From contig NW_014577088.1 in NCBI RefSeq assembly GCF_000485595.1, positions 536,496 through 577,814 of the forward strand: a DNA stretch of 41,319 nucleotides, given 5' to 3'. The notes beneath the pieces are model-generated. The model worked only from the letters and a program-made list of their open reading frames with translations. It was not told the DNA's origin and did not search any database. Position numbers and translations under genes: made by a program. Within the stretch, counting starts at the first letter, position 1. Every line of letters begins with the position of its first letter. Positions 1 through 9,827 of this stretch are shown in pieces. Source of the DNA: Priapulus caudatus. Lineage: Eukaryota; Priapulida; Priapulimorpha; Priapulimorphida; Priapulidae.

Positions 1-157
1 CTTCTGACGGACCACTTTCTTAGACCTTCAATAACAGATTTCCAGGTAGGGTTGCTCCACAACCTTTGCTTCACCTGAGACTGAAACATAGGGATAAGCT
101 TATCTCGTAGGACAAGCTAACAGGCCAATTATGATTATAATTATAATTCTCGTGCAG

Positions 158-1764
158 GATACGCAACAGCGTGGAACGCCTGCGTACGAACAGCATAGCG
201 AGAACCACAAAGACGGTGACGTCTGTAGACCTAGCAGTGACCACGAGAGCGCCCTGTGTTACGGTGACGACAGCCACGATGCACTTTTGCAACGACTGGC
301 TGAGGTTGAGGAGGTATATACATGGTACATGTTCCTTTGTGTTTTTTCTTTTTTCTTTATAGTTATATTATGTTCGCAGCTGTTGGCATATTGGGTGCAA
401 GTCTGTTGCATCCCAGCATGTATGGTTGGCCGAGAATGTGATACGAATAGGGATGCCATACTGTCTCTGCCTCTCGTAATCGAATGCATCGACAGATTGT
501 ACATGCAGTACACGTTATGTCTTATATTGTGGTATATTCATGTAGCCAATTGTTGGCACAGGGGTAGTTTAGTTTCATCGTGCTAACTGACAACTATGGA
601 GACAAAGCATGAAGTAAGGTGTTGTAAACTCGAGCACGCGCGTATGTGTGCATGCGTGCGTGGGTGCGACGGACGCGTGTTAAACGACCGGTATAAAACG
701 GTTATACGTACCTAGAACTTGACAGAAACATGCCTGCAAATTCGCCCATGCTGAAAAGCTGACGTTGGGGATGACGTGGCAAGTGACGAAAGTGGCTAAA
801 AGGATGCTAAGATGAAAGTATTCTCGTGCAGCGCATTATTCTACGATGACATGCACCCACCTTTGCTTGTAAACTACACGAAGTTATAGTACAATGTAAC
901 TCGTAGGTTTGTAATGCAATCATGAGTATACAATACAACCCGTGTTTATGTAATTTAACCACGGTTACTCAATGCAGCCAAAACTGCTTACGCGTGATAC
1001 AACATGCATTTGGGAGGTATTTGCTCCAACTCATGACTCATCTGATGTGCAACCTATAATTTTGCAACATACAACACATAGCTACAATATACAATATACA
1101 ATATACAACACATAACATATATAATTTTGCAACATACAATACATAGCTACAATATACAATATACAACACATAACATATATACAACACATAACATATATAC
1201 AACACATAACATATATACAACACATATATATAACATATATGACTGTACTTGCGACTGAATACGTAACTTGTATGTTGTGTACCATGGTAGGTCATGGAGA
1301 GGGGCATGGGGGGCAGGGGGAGGTTATGGTTGGGCAAGATAGCCCATAACAATGTGACAACACCATGTAAATGACATCATTAACTAGCAACTGCGTGATG
1401 CATCCAATGGTTGCCAAATGCAACACATGTGCTCCTTTATTGCGCGATGCTGCGTGTTGTTGCACATTGTTGCGGGGTTGTATGACTGTGTGATGCGCAA
1501 CCGACAGCTGCTTGACACAACATTGTGCGATGACAGCGGGGCGCCGTGAAACCAAAGTTCTTACTTGGTGTCTATTTTTTTCTGTCCCAGCAGCATCGTG
1601 CCAAGCTGTGTGGAGAGAACAGCACGCTCAGAGCTCAGCTGAGCGCTGCTAATGAAGAAGTGCACAGTCTGCGCGAACACATCGGGACAATTCGCGAGCA
1701 CACGGTCACCTTCATTCTCAACCAGATGGACATATTCCATATGCAGAAGGATACTCAGGTGTGA
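158..1764 (+). CDS. Unidentified coiled-coil protein, two (or more) exons, partial
   Basis: I do not recognise the family. Exon 158-313 follows an acceptor (ttctcgtgcag) and ends at GAG|GTATAT. Exon 2 starts at 1591 after a pyrimidine-rich acceptor (tttttctgtcccag). Both are phase 0. The join reads ...LLQRLAEVEE then QHRAKLCGENSTLRAQLSAA, a continuous leucine-heptad coiled coil, which supports the splice. After the coil come HTVTFILNQMD and a possible C-terminus MQKDTQV. If TGA at 1762-1764 is the true stop, the protein ends in TQV, a class I PDZ-ligand pattern. The bases over the stop (CAG|GTGTGAGTGAG) are also a near-perfect splice donor, so exon 2 may instead end at 1758, phase 0, and continue to a candidate exon at 6392. 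The 5' end lies outside the window or is unseen. The 1.28-kb intron holds AT-rich tandem repeats. Confidence 0.6.
314..1590 (+). other. Intron of the coiled-coil gene, with a tandem repeat
   Basis: This is non-coding sequence between the two phase-0 exons. From about 1070 to 1232 it carries an irregular tandem array built from ATACAACACATAACATAT-like units. Apparent ORFs on the minus strand here are translations of that repeat. Nothing else is supported. Confidence 0.5.
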
Positions 1765-1849
1765 GTGAGCCGGGAAGAAGCTTCCTGCCTAGCATACATC
1801 TCATCTCGATTGACTATCCCCCTTGCCCAAAACACGTCTCTGACTTGTA

Positions 1850-2530
1850 GACCTCCTAGGCCAGCCTGCTCAGTATATGTCCCAGTCTCCTTGGCCAGCC
1901 TGTCGAGTCAGCATATGCACCAGTCTCCATGGCTAGCTTGCCCAGTATATGACCAGTCTCATTGGCTATCCTGTCCAGTCAGTATATGCACCAGTCTCCA
2001 TGGCTAGCCTGCCCAGTATAGCAGATAAGGTCTATGTCTCCCTGGGTACTGCCGGAACGTACCCTGGGTACGGTCCGGTATACCGGAACGTACCCTGGTA
2101 ACTATCTGATATGGTTAGGGTTAGGTGTAGGGTTAGGGAGTAGGCGTAGGCGACTCCCTAGACTCGTTAGTGTAGTAGGCGAGTTACGGTCCGGCATATT
2201 AGATAGTTACCAGAGTACGTTCCGGTATACCGGACCATATCCAGGGTACGTTCCGGCAGTACCCAGGGAGACATAGACCCTATCAGACTGTCCAGTATAT
2301 GCCCCAGTCTCCATGGCTAGCCTGCCCAGTATATGCCCCAGTCTCCTTGGCCAGACTGTCTAGTATAGGCCCCAGTCTCCATGGCTAGCAAGCCTGTCCA
2401 GTATATGCCCCAGTCTCCTTGGTCAGCCTCCCCAGTATATGCCCCAGTCTCCTTGGCCAGACTGTCCAGTATATGCCCCAGTCTCCATGGCTAGCCTGCC
2501 CAGTATATGCCCCAGCCAGTCTCCATGGCT
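1850..2530. repeat. Minisatellite, about 30-33-bp units, split by a MITE
   Basis: Imperfect tandem units alternate around CCAGTATATGCCCCAGTCTC and CATGGCTAGCCTG or TTGGCCAGCCTG. About eight or more units can be read on the two sides of the foldback element at 2028-2282. Units on both sides share the same phrases, so the MITE landed inside a pre-existing array. Confidence 0.85.
2028..2282. mobile_element. Foldback MITE with long TIRs and a TTAGGG-like core (copy 1)
   Basis: The ends are inverted copies: left GGTCTATGTCTCCCTGGGTA and right TACCCAGGGAGACATAGACC. Complementarity continues inward for roughly 90 bp (GCCGGAACGTACCCTGG, GGTCCGGTATACCGG). The centre contains GGTTAGGGTTAGG and GTAGGGTTAGGG, resembling metazoan telomere repeat. 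No transposase is present. A TA duplication is possible but not certain. A second, more degraded copy lies at 24241-24538. Confidence 0.8.
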
Positions 2531-2536
2531 AACCTG

Positions 2537-2745
2537 CAGGGGCGTAGCTACGAGGGGGGCCTGGGGGAAAATTTTCTGTGCCCCCCCAGGTGCCCCCCCA
2601 CTGAAAATTCATGCTTGATAAAAAAAAATTGAATTAAAAACAATGCCGTTAGAACAGTATAATACAAAGAAAAGTTATATATTGTGCCCCCCCAACAAAA
2701 ATGTAAGGCCCTCCAGTGCCTCCCGATGAAAAAATGCCCCTTATG
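2537..2745. mobile_element. Fragment of hAT-like element (CAGGGGCGTAGC end)
   Basis: CAGGGGCGTAGCTACGAGG is typical of hAT terminal repeats and is followed by G- and C-run-rich sequence (ccccccag, gccccccca). It interrupts the minisatellite. I could not find a matching right TIR or an 8-bp duplication, so it is probably truncated. Confidence 0.4.
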
Positions 2746-2940
2746 CACCAGTCTCCTTGGCCAGCCTACCCAGCACATTCCTCGGCCTGCTTGGGCTGTC
2801 TGACCAGTATATTTCTCCAGCCCTGAAAACACTGGTTAGCCTCCAAGCCCACTTCTCTTTCATTTTCCAGCTTCACACTTATATAAAGCTTCACAATTAC
2901 CAAGCATAGCCTCTATTTACATAGAGTTACAAAATGTAGT

Positions 2941-3098
2941 TATCTATATAATGAATGCTGTCTACATAGAGTTATATTATATTCATATTTAGTTATCTAC
3001 ATTGAATTCTTACTTGGTATATCTATATAATGAATGCTGTCTACATAGAGTTATATTATATTCATATTTAGTTATCTACATTGAATTCTTACTTGGTT
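2941..3098. repeat. Two-copy 79-bp tandem duplication
   Basis: The segment from TATCTATATAATGAATGC to GAATTCTTACTTGG occurs twice in a row; ATGAATGCTG starts at 2951 and again at 3030. The copies are virtually identical, so the duplication is recent. It is AT-rich with no coding signal. Confidence 0.9.
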
Positions 3099-4181
3099 CT
3101 CTGCCTTTTCCTTCTACTCCAACTACACTTTTAGTGCCATGTCTTTTTTCCTGCCTAGTACACCCTAACACTTTGAGTGCATTTATCGTTCTATTATACT
3201 CCCTGTCTAGCTTGCTGTGAACAGTATTACTGCACTACCTCCCTACCATCTATGCCATCTATCCACTCCCCTACCATATAATCGTTATACCGTTATAATA
3301 CTTTGTTTTCCTTCTGTTATCCCTGCCTAGTCCCCCTAACGTTTAGTATCTTGCTTCCCTGCCACCTTCCCCGATACTTTTTCTACCCTTCTTCTACCTA
3401 CTGATGCCTATCCCAGAGATGAGAATGGCTTTCAAAGGCAATTGCTCGCCGATTTGGAGAATTACAACTATGCGCGCTCCTCGTGAATGTCATGACGTGG
3501 TGTTTACTCATGAATATAAGATGTGCGATGAACTCTTTAATTTGGTGCAACGTTTATTGTGCAGTACACTGTGATGGCACATGTAGACACTATTTGATGC
3601 ATTAATTAACAGTGAAACGCTTTTGCATATCACCTCGTATCTATAAAGGTTTGACTGTTTGCCACTAGAGGGTGCTGTAGTTTCACATCGATAAGCCATC
3701 AGTCATCTACCATAGTAGGATGGATTGTTGAGTAGAGTTATTAAACGGTATGATGTAACGCAGTGAGAATCAAAGCAATGCTGATCATTGCTGCTATATC
3801 AACGAAGTATCTGTCCTCAAATATGTGATTATGTATCCGATGCAAGCTCTATCTCAGAAAATCCATCACTTACAGTATGTTAGATATAGTTGTACCGTAC
3901 ATAGATGTCACTCTAGTGTCCTCTGGGTCACTGGCCAATGCTATTGGAATGTACTAGCAATATTAATGAACTGGTGTGGCATTTCTGCATTTGATAGAAG
4001 GCTTAAAATGTGAGGTTTGTAGAATGAACTTCATAGAAATTCTTATCTAAATCGTCACTTCTCCCCAAATAATATCTCATATTTCACGATATTTTACAGT
4101 GATGTGTTACCATATTGCATGTTTGTATGCACTATGTGAACTCACCTGAAAGAATTTATCACAGAACTAAACCAACTTTAG
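3099..4181. other. AT-rich intergenic or intronic sequence
   Basis: I see no gene, RNA or transposon here. Small ORFs at 3508-3699 and 3825-4013 have no recognisable domain and no splice context that would support them. Confidence 0.4.
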
Positions 4182-4530
4182 GGGTATTATCCACTTTCAA
4201 CTTTTGAAAATCTATAAAAACTGCAATTATGACCCTGAGAATGATGATTACAATCTGGAACAAATCACAACGCCGCTTCGCGCGGTAAAAGTATGCAAGT
4301 CTGGCAAGTGTTTAGAACCAGTTGATTCGTTGTCATACCAACAAGTCGCAATTCGGCTCCCTACTCAGTTAGTTGTCACTTCTGAAAAAGCATATAGTAT
4401 GACCACTGTTCACTGTGTTTGTGTTAAGATTAAAGAAAAAAAAACAAATATTGCTTCCACAGAGCCCACCAATGTATCAACTGCTCGAGATGTCAATGCC
4501 TGTAATGGCCATAACTATATCACATGTTGA
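4182..4530 (+). CDS. Possible IL-17-family cytokine C-terminal exon
   Basis: The frame is open from 4171 to a TGA at 4528-4530 after a plausible acceptor (actaaaccaactttag, AG at 4180-4181). It reads YDPENDDYNLEQ, then VCKSGKCLEP, then YQQVAIRLPTQLVV, then TTVHCVCVKI. This is the layout of the IL-17 cystine-knot C-terminal half: the acidic DPE segment, CxxxxC, a strand after a Ser/Gln-rich turn, and a final V-x-C-x-C-V strand (IL-17A has CRHLGC and VSVGCTCV). IL-17 proteins are secreted, disulphide-linked cytokines; related genes are reported in invertebrates. A basic Asn/Thr-rich tail of about 35 residues follows. Upstream exons, including a signal peptide, were not found, and the exon sits between candidate exons of the coiled-coil gene on the same strand. 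It could be a nested gene, a pseudogene fragment or a chance resemblance. Confidence 0.42.
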
Positions 4531-6034
4531 TACGTGGGTTTCTGGCTTTGTTCAAACTTTAGTTGTTCCCATTCAGTTTCAGAGATCATTCTTCATATTA
4601 GTAAAGATAAATCTAGTAAGAAAAATACTATCATCCATGCAACCCATTGGTATGCTGCAGTCATCGTCTTTAAAAAATTCCAGATAAATGTGTCACTGCG
4701 TTGTTTTCACAATTGGTAACCCTGCCACATTTTTCAAAGTGTAGTGCTGCCAACTGACCTGTAAAAGCATGGTCGTGTGTTCTTTGATATAGCTTTATGT
4801 AAGCCAATGACTGATTGACATAAATCAACTAGGTAAACAGGAGATATATAGAAATCTTCTCGTTGAACGTATACTCGGCACCATGCCAGGAATTTTTTTG
4901 CTTGGGATATATGTCCACATACTGCACAATTTCTCTATATATATATATATCATTTTGAAAGTTGGCCAGTATGACAGAGCTCAACTGCTGGAATGATAAC
5001 TGTGTGGACATTCTTCTATGTAATGACAAGTTCAACCCAGGAGTCAAACTGTTTTTATTCTCAACATCACTGTAATTGTGCTAGATACAGGTAACCCCCT
5101 ACAGAACAGTCATATATAGTTTAATTTATATAGCTGTATCATATCTAGTTAGCCATAATATTAAATTCACCACCAGGTGGCACTTGCATACACCTGATAT
5201 TGTTACAAACAGCATAATATAAGTACATGCACAAATGAGTGGCAGTGTGATGAATGTAACTATACAATGCTTAGGGTTTTCTAACCCTGTTATTTATGAC
5301 TGATAAGTGCTGACGTGCATTGTGAAAAGCATGCAAGACATAATGTGCATGTTGACATTCAGAATGGTACATCCTCATTCCCAACCCAAAACTCGTGTGT
5401 CCCACACCCTTGTAGACTTTATGTACGTACCCCAGTAGTGTAAACTGTAGCCAGACAGCTGCACCAGTCAGGGTACAAACATAAACAAGGGAAGTGCACC
5501 CCTTCCTTGTGGAGCTGTATTATGTACACATACTATACTAGGGGATGCAGACTAGTCAGGTATGTAGCCAAACAATTTCGAGGTGCAAAGGAGGATATCC
5601 CACCTTTAATTATATTCAAACGCTAGACTGCAGTGCTGGGAGAAATGTGGCTATATTATCAAGTCCATAATAAAAAATGTTCTATTATGGACTCTTGATA
5701 TTATTGATCATCACCGCAAGTAAATGCAGCTAGTAAAAACATTTAAATTAGTATTTGCAGTATAGCAATCAAATTCACGAGTGTAAGTCTTGCAAACGAC
5801 CTCACAGACCTGACTGACCTCACCTTAAACTGCATGTGACCTCCCAAATATTTGCATCACCCACCTGCACCCATTAGTTTAAATATGATCACCTACAAAG
5901 ACTCGCACACCCTAGTATATATATATGTAATCAGGAGCCGTGTCAATTGGGTATAACAGGTTTATATACTACACCCTGTATAATTGTTTGTGTACATGTG
6001 AATTATGAGCTGCCACATTATATTCAATATATAT

Positions 6035-6076
<42 letters not shown>

Positions 6077-6391
6077 CTGTTAGTGTTAGTTTTAGTGCAC
6101 ACAATGTAGATAGTAGGCTACGATGCAGTGGGGAACTTCAAGCTCTGCATACTTGCTCTTGTATTTTTATATCACAACAAAGTGTTAAATATTTGCTGTT
6201 TGTACAGTATAAAAGTATACATTGAAAACCTGTTAGCCAAAGTGTTATATAGAGTATATATAGTATGTACAACGTGTATACTATCTGTATAGGTATATGT
6301 ATGCACAGACCCATATACATGTATATGTATGCATTCTATACAAGGGTATGTATACATTTATATACATACATCTCTGTATGTTTTACTAGAG
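4531..6391. other. AT-rich sequence without supported genes
   Basis: A hairpin is visible: arms 5657-5672 and 5683-5700, 11 bp perfect, then a 2-nt bulge, then 5 bp. A (TA)n tract lies at about 6029-6074. Short ORFs have no recognisable content. Confidence 0.4.
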
Positions 6392-6445
6392 GATACTGCT
6401 GTCCATCAGGTCATGCAGGAGCAAGATGTGGTTGCTGATGGGCAG
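6392..6445 (+). CDS. Candidate 54-nt phase-0 exon
   Basis: Acceptor ttttactagag, then 18 codons reading DTAVHQVMQEQDVVADGQ, then donor CAG|GTACTG. The exon is phase 0 at both ends, which matches the phase of both upstream exons on this strand (158-313 and 1591-1758). It could therefore be the next exon of the coiled-coil gene if the donor at 1758 is used. There is no homology evidence; splice-site and phase agreement only. Confidence 0.35.
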
Positions 6446-6988
6446 GTACTGTCTGTTACATGTACATAATCATTCTACTTGACACGTTTGTGCCGAGATG
6501 GAAGAACATAGTGATAACAAGAATGTATATAATACAGATGTACCTAATTGCTGGAATGTGTAACAACATACAGCAGTTTTTATTAAAAATAAAATGTACA
6601 GAAAAATGAAATTTATTTTACAATGTGTTTATAATTTGCATGCCTATTATTTTTTCTAGTATATAGTTGTCATTGTATAATGCCTTCACTCATGTAAATT
6701 CACTTCAATTATGTAAATATATCAGCAACCACATTACCAAGGCTGCACATATTTTAGCTTCATTATCATATCAGTAGTAGCCATTATACGTGTATGCACT
6801 GTGTACACTGATGTTCACACTAAGTGAATAAAATTCTTAATATGCATGTTTCTGTGTGTGTGTGAAACCTAACCTTATTCTTGCACACAAGTGATATGAC
6901 AAGTGCATACATAGATGTAACACTAGCAGATGGAAAATGATTAAATGGTAGATGCTGATACCCAATAAAGGAAGATTTTAATTCACAT

Positions 6989-6994
6989 TTTATT
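6989..6994 (-). promoter_or_regulatory. Poly(A) signal of the secreted-protein gene
   Basis: AATAAA on the minus strand about 245 bp downstream of the stop codon at 7239. It is the first canonical hexamer I noticed after that stop. Confidence 0.5.
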
Positions 6995-7238
6995 GACGTT
7001 TAAGGTTCTAAAAAGTAACAAAGATTAAAGAGCTTTTCCATAACTTTAGTTTCATTGATCAAATGTAGGTTGAAATCAGTAGTTATAGACGTGCCACTTG
7101 CAATGCACATCTAAGAAGGCAGTAGGTAGAGTGTGACAGCATAACAAGACGGCAACTGTGAATTAATGTAAATGGCAAGGTGCAACTTTATATGTAATGT
7201 GAAATTTGAACACTAAAACAGCAATCAATGAGACACCT

Positions 7239-7569
7239 TCATCGTCCAGCTCCTGCAGTGTTAACGGCGCCACCTGTGTTTCCTGGACCATTCTGATCCT
7301 CTAGATCACATAGTAAGGATGAGCCGCCATTCATGCCACAAGAACGTGTCCTACAGCATAGAATACGAAGATATAATAATATAAGAATGCCATAAGAACG
7401 TGTCCTTGAGCATAGAATATGTTATAACTATACGATGAGGAGAGGGTGAGAGCAAGACAAGGGACGAGAGAGAATCAAGAGGGAGAGAGCGAGAATGAGA
7501 TACAGGATATATAATTTATATATATATATATATATATATATACAGAGAGAGAGAGAGAGNNNNNNNNNN

Positions 7570-7631
<62 letters not shown>

Positions 7632-8457
7632 TCCTGCGACTGAGGTCAAGAGATGGGGGAGAGATAAATCGTTTTTAAGAAAGACAACAAGTGATATGCC
7701 AGAATGCCAGAAGTTGGAAATGAGTTCAAAAGTTGATGTTTTTCAACAAATCGAGTTTATCAAAAAAACTAATGTTTGTACAAATATTCAACAAACATGC
7801 ACACGTACGAACGCAAGCACCCACGCACACATGCACAGCTCTAATAATTGTGATCCTATTCGCATACTATCAGAAAGTGGCAATACATACATCCTTATCG
7901 AGATTTCCGAGATCTGATGAGTAGCTTCATCTACAATTCTTCTGAGTAGCAGCTGCTGTATCAATAGCTCCTTCAGCTGCCTGTAATGGTACGTCTCAAT
8001 GTATCGTACGTACAGCGTCCTAACTTTGACCATACACATCACTGAATAACAAGCGATGCAAATAGGACTGCAAATAGGACTGCAAAGCTAGGAGCCCAAA
8101 CATATACACAGTGTGTGTGTAGGGGATGGGCGGTGAAACATCGATATAGTGATTTTGACTGTGAAATTGTGGCTTATATGATACTAGAGAGAAAATTAAC
8201 TAAAAAACATTTAACCTTTAAATGCTCCGAATAAGGTAATCATACCTTTCAAACAATTCCTTGTTTGAATCCTGCGCCTTATATTGCAACAATTGCATCA
8301 AGTGATGCAGGTCCTCTTGTCTGCTAGCTAGCTGAGCTCTCAGCCCCTTATCCTGCTTGCTCAGCTGCTGTGTAAGTGCCTGCAGCACACTTGCTCCTTC
8401 CATCTGATGCAGGAGTATCGTGAACACAATGGCACAGGACAGAACGAGTGTGCGCAT
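7239..8457 (-). CDS. Small secreted coiled-coil protein, three exons, complete (137 aa)
   Basis: Exons on the minus strand: 8457-8246, 7980-7891 and 7350-7239. Donors are GAAAG|GTATGA and AGGAT|GTATGT; acceptors are cattacag and atgctgtag. Exon lengths of 212, 90 and 112 nt keep one frame through both phase-2 junctions to TGA. The N-terminus MRTLVLSCAIVFTILLHQ is a clear signal peptide, likely cut near MEGA. Residues about 25-100 form a Leu/Gln-rich amphipathic helix (LQALTQQLSKQDKGLRAQL, QLKELLIQQLLLRR). The last exon encodes a Gly/Asn-rich tail (GMNGGSS, GPGNTGGAVNTAGAG) with two Cys. A TATA box lies about 140 bp upstream and AATAAA lies downstream, so the gene is nearly whole. I do not recognise the family; function is unknown beyond secretion and probable helical self-association. 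Confidence 0.72.
7331..7420. repeat. Short duplication at the last-exon acceptor
   Basis: The phrase AAGAACGTGTCCT followed by AGCATAGAATA occurs twice, about 49 bp apart. On the minus strand this duplicates the acceptor and first bases of exon 3 (tag|GACACGTTCTT and caag|GACACGTTCTT), so an alternative upstream acceptor is possible. Confidence 0.6.
7518..7628. repeat. (TA)n then (GA)n microsatellite with a 10-N gap
   Basis: A TA run at about 7518-7540 passes into GA repeats. Ten Ns at 7560-7569 sit inside the GA tract, an assembly gap of unknown true size. It lies in the intron between exons 2 and 3 region of the secreted-protein locus (downstream of exon 2 on the minus strand). Confidence 0.95.
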
Positions 8458-8593
8458 GATGATAACTTACTATAATAACACAGTTTCACATAATATTCAT
8501 CATACACGCGTTAGAATTATCAAACGAGAACAAACTACATAGCCACGTTTAGTGTGTTCCACGAGCAGAATGCACGTACAACGGATGTAGCAG

Positions 8594-8604
8594 CTTTATA
8601 TAAA
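8594..8604 (-). promoter_or_regulatory. TATA box of the secreted-protein gene
   Basis: Minus-strand TTTATATAAAG within GGGTTTTATATAAAGC, about 140 bp upstream of the ATG at 8457. Transcription would start near 8565-8575, giving a 5' UTR of about 110 nt. Confidence 0.6.
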
Positions 8605-9403
8605 ACCCGCCTACTTCTAAATACACACAGTCCTGATTTAATCAATTGCAGCATATCATGGTAAATAGGAAAATCAGTGACCAAGAAAAAACATAGACAG
8701 GCTACTCTCTCTTTGCTCTCTCTTTCTCACAACGTGCAATTATGTTGGACACCCTTATACCTATGGATGATGCTCCCTAACTATATCTGCAAACTACTTA
8801 TTATTAGACAAGCAAAACCACTGATACATCACTTATGCCACTGTTTGCCAGCTACGTTTGCACTGCAAGATGCAACAGATAACAACAAATTATACATGTT
8901 TCAATGCGTGCACTTATGATACCTACCTGCAAGATAAGGTGCCATACCGTATTGACAAAACAGTATGAAGGATAGACAAACGTGCACGGGAATGTAGTTT
9001 ATTCCTTCACAGAATGCATTTCATTAAAACGCCTCATATTTAATGTACTAATATGTAGAAGTACAGAGCGATATCTTAACAGTAGCAGTGATCAAAAAAG
9101 TAATCACCGATGTCTTATTTATGTCACGGTATTTATTTGTATACACATGGAGATTTCCTGTTCTTTCACATAAAAGCACACCACACAACCACCAGAGAGT
9201 AAAATAGACTGCACCGTAGAGGCTTGGGCTGCTTGGGAAACAAATTGCCAAAGACTCACGTGTCCCACAAAACCTTCACTCACAGTGCAACTAGAAAACT
9301 TTTCAATGACAATAGCAAACAAAATCTCATACCACAATCAGCGTTTTTGTGGATAAGGAACATATTTAATATTTGGCTAGCACAGCTATAGCAGTTGTGG
9401 TTG
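8605..9403. other. No supported gene; left flank of the composite insertion
   Basis: This is AT-rich sequence with only short unsupported ORFs. The last four bases (9400-9403, GTTG) are the proposed target-site duplication, repeated at 19442-19445. Confidence 0.4.
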
Positions 9404-9808
9404 TGTTAGTGATTACACTATTGGTTAACGCGTGTTCAAGTGTTAACTGTCACGATACTATTCGGTACTATATGAGTAATATAGTGTTAGAGCCAACCGG
9501 GAAGGTTCTTAGAATCCAAACTGAAACCGACTTGTTATTCATTATCTGGTTCTGTGTGAACTGGTTGTGTTATCGTGTGGCTTGTTAAATAAATGTGTTC
9601 TGTTCATTAAAAGATATATAGTTCGTGGTATCCTGAACGCGACATTAACATATAGCTAGTGACGGTGGCTCCTGCGGCCCAGACTGCCGTGTATAATCGC
9701 TGCACGTGAGGCAGTCGCTCTCTTTACATCATGTAAGCAAGCCACACTGACGTGTGAATAAACTGCTCATAAGTTACTCACAATCTTATACGTTTCTATA
9801 ACGCAACA
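9404..9808 (+). mobile_element. LTR (405 bp) of a gypsy-type retroelement
   Basis: It starts TGTTAGTG and ends CGCAACA, giving TGTT/AACA terminal inverted bases. AATAAA occurs at 9588-9593 and 9757-9762. It is followed with no gap by a tRNA-complementary PBS. The last 41 bp (9768-9808) recur at 19401-19441 with one mismatch. The 4-bp flank GTTG matches the base quartet after that right-hand copy. The start is inferred from the TG and TSD; the end is firm because of the PBS. Confidence 0.85.
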
Positions 9809-9827
9809 TGGTGGCAGCGGTGGGATT
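9809..9827 (+). other. Primer-binding site, tRNA-Leu
   Basis: TGGTGGCAGCGGTGGGATT is the exact complement of AATCCCACCGCTGCCA plus CCA, the 3' end of animal tRNA-Leu (AAG-type isoacceptor, from memory of the human sequence). It begins at the first base after the LTR, as expected for minus-strand DNA priming. Confidence 0.85.

Noticed and set aside
131-586. A single 151-codon gene on the plus strand
   Set aside because: Only 158-313 has coding character; the part after the GT donor at 314 is hydrophobic intron sequence.
2120-2150. True telomere
   Set aside because: Only a few TTAGGG units are present, inside a MITE flanked by minisatellite.
9373-9588. Membrane-like 71-codon ORF
   Set aside because: It begins in the flank and lies mostly in the LTR, including its poly(A) signal, so it is not a host gene.
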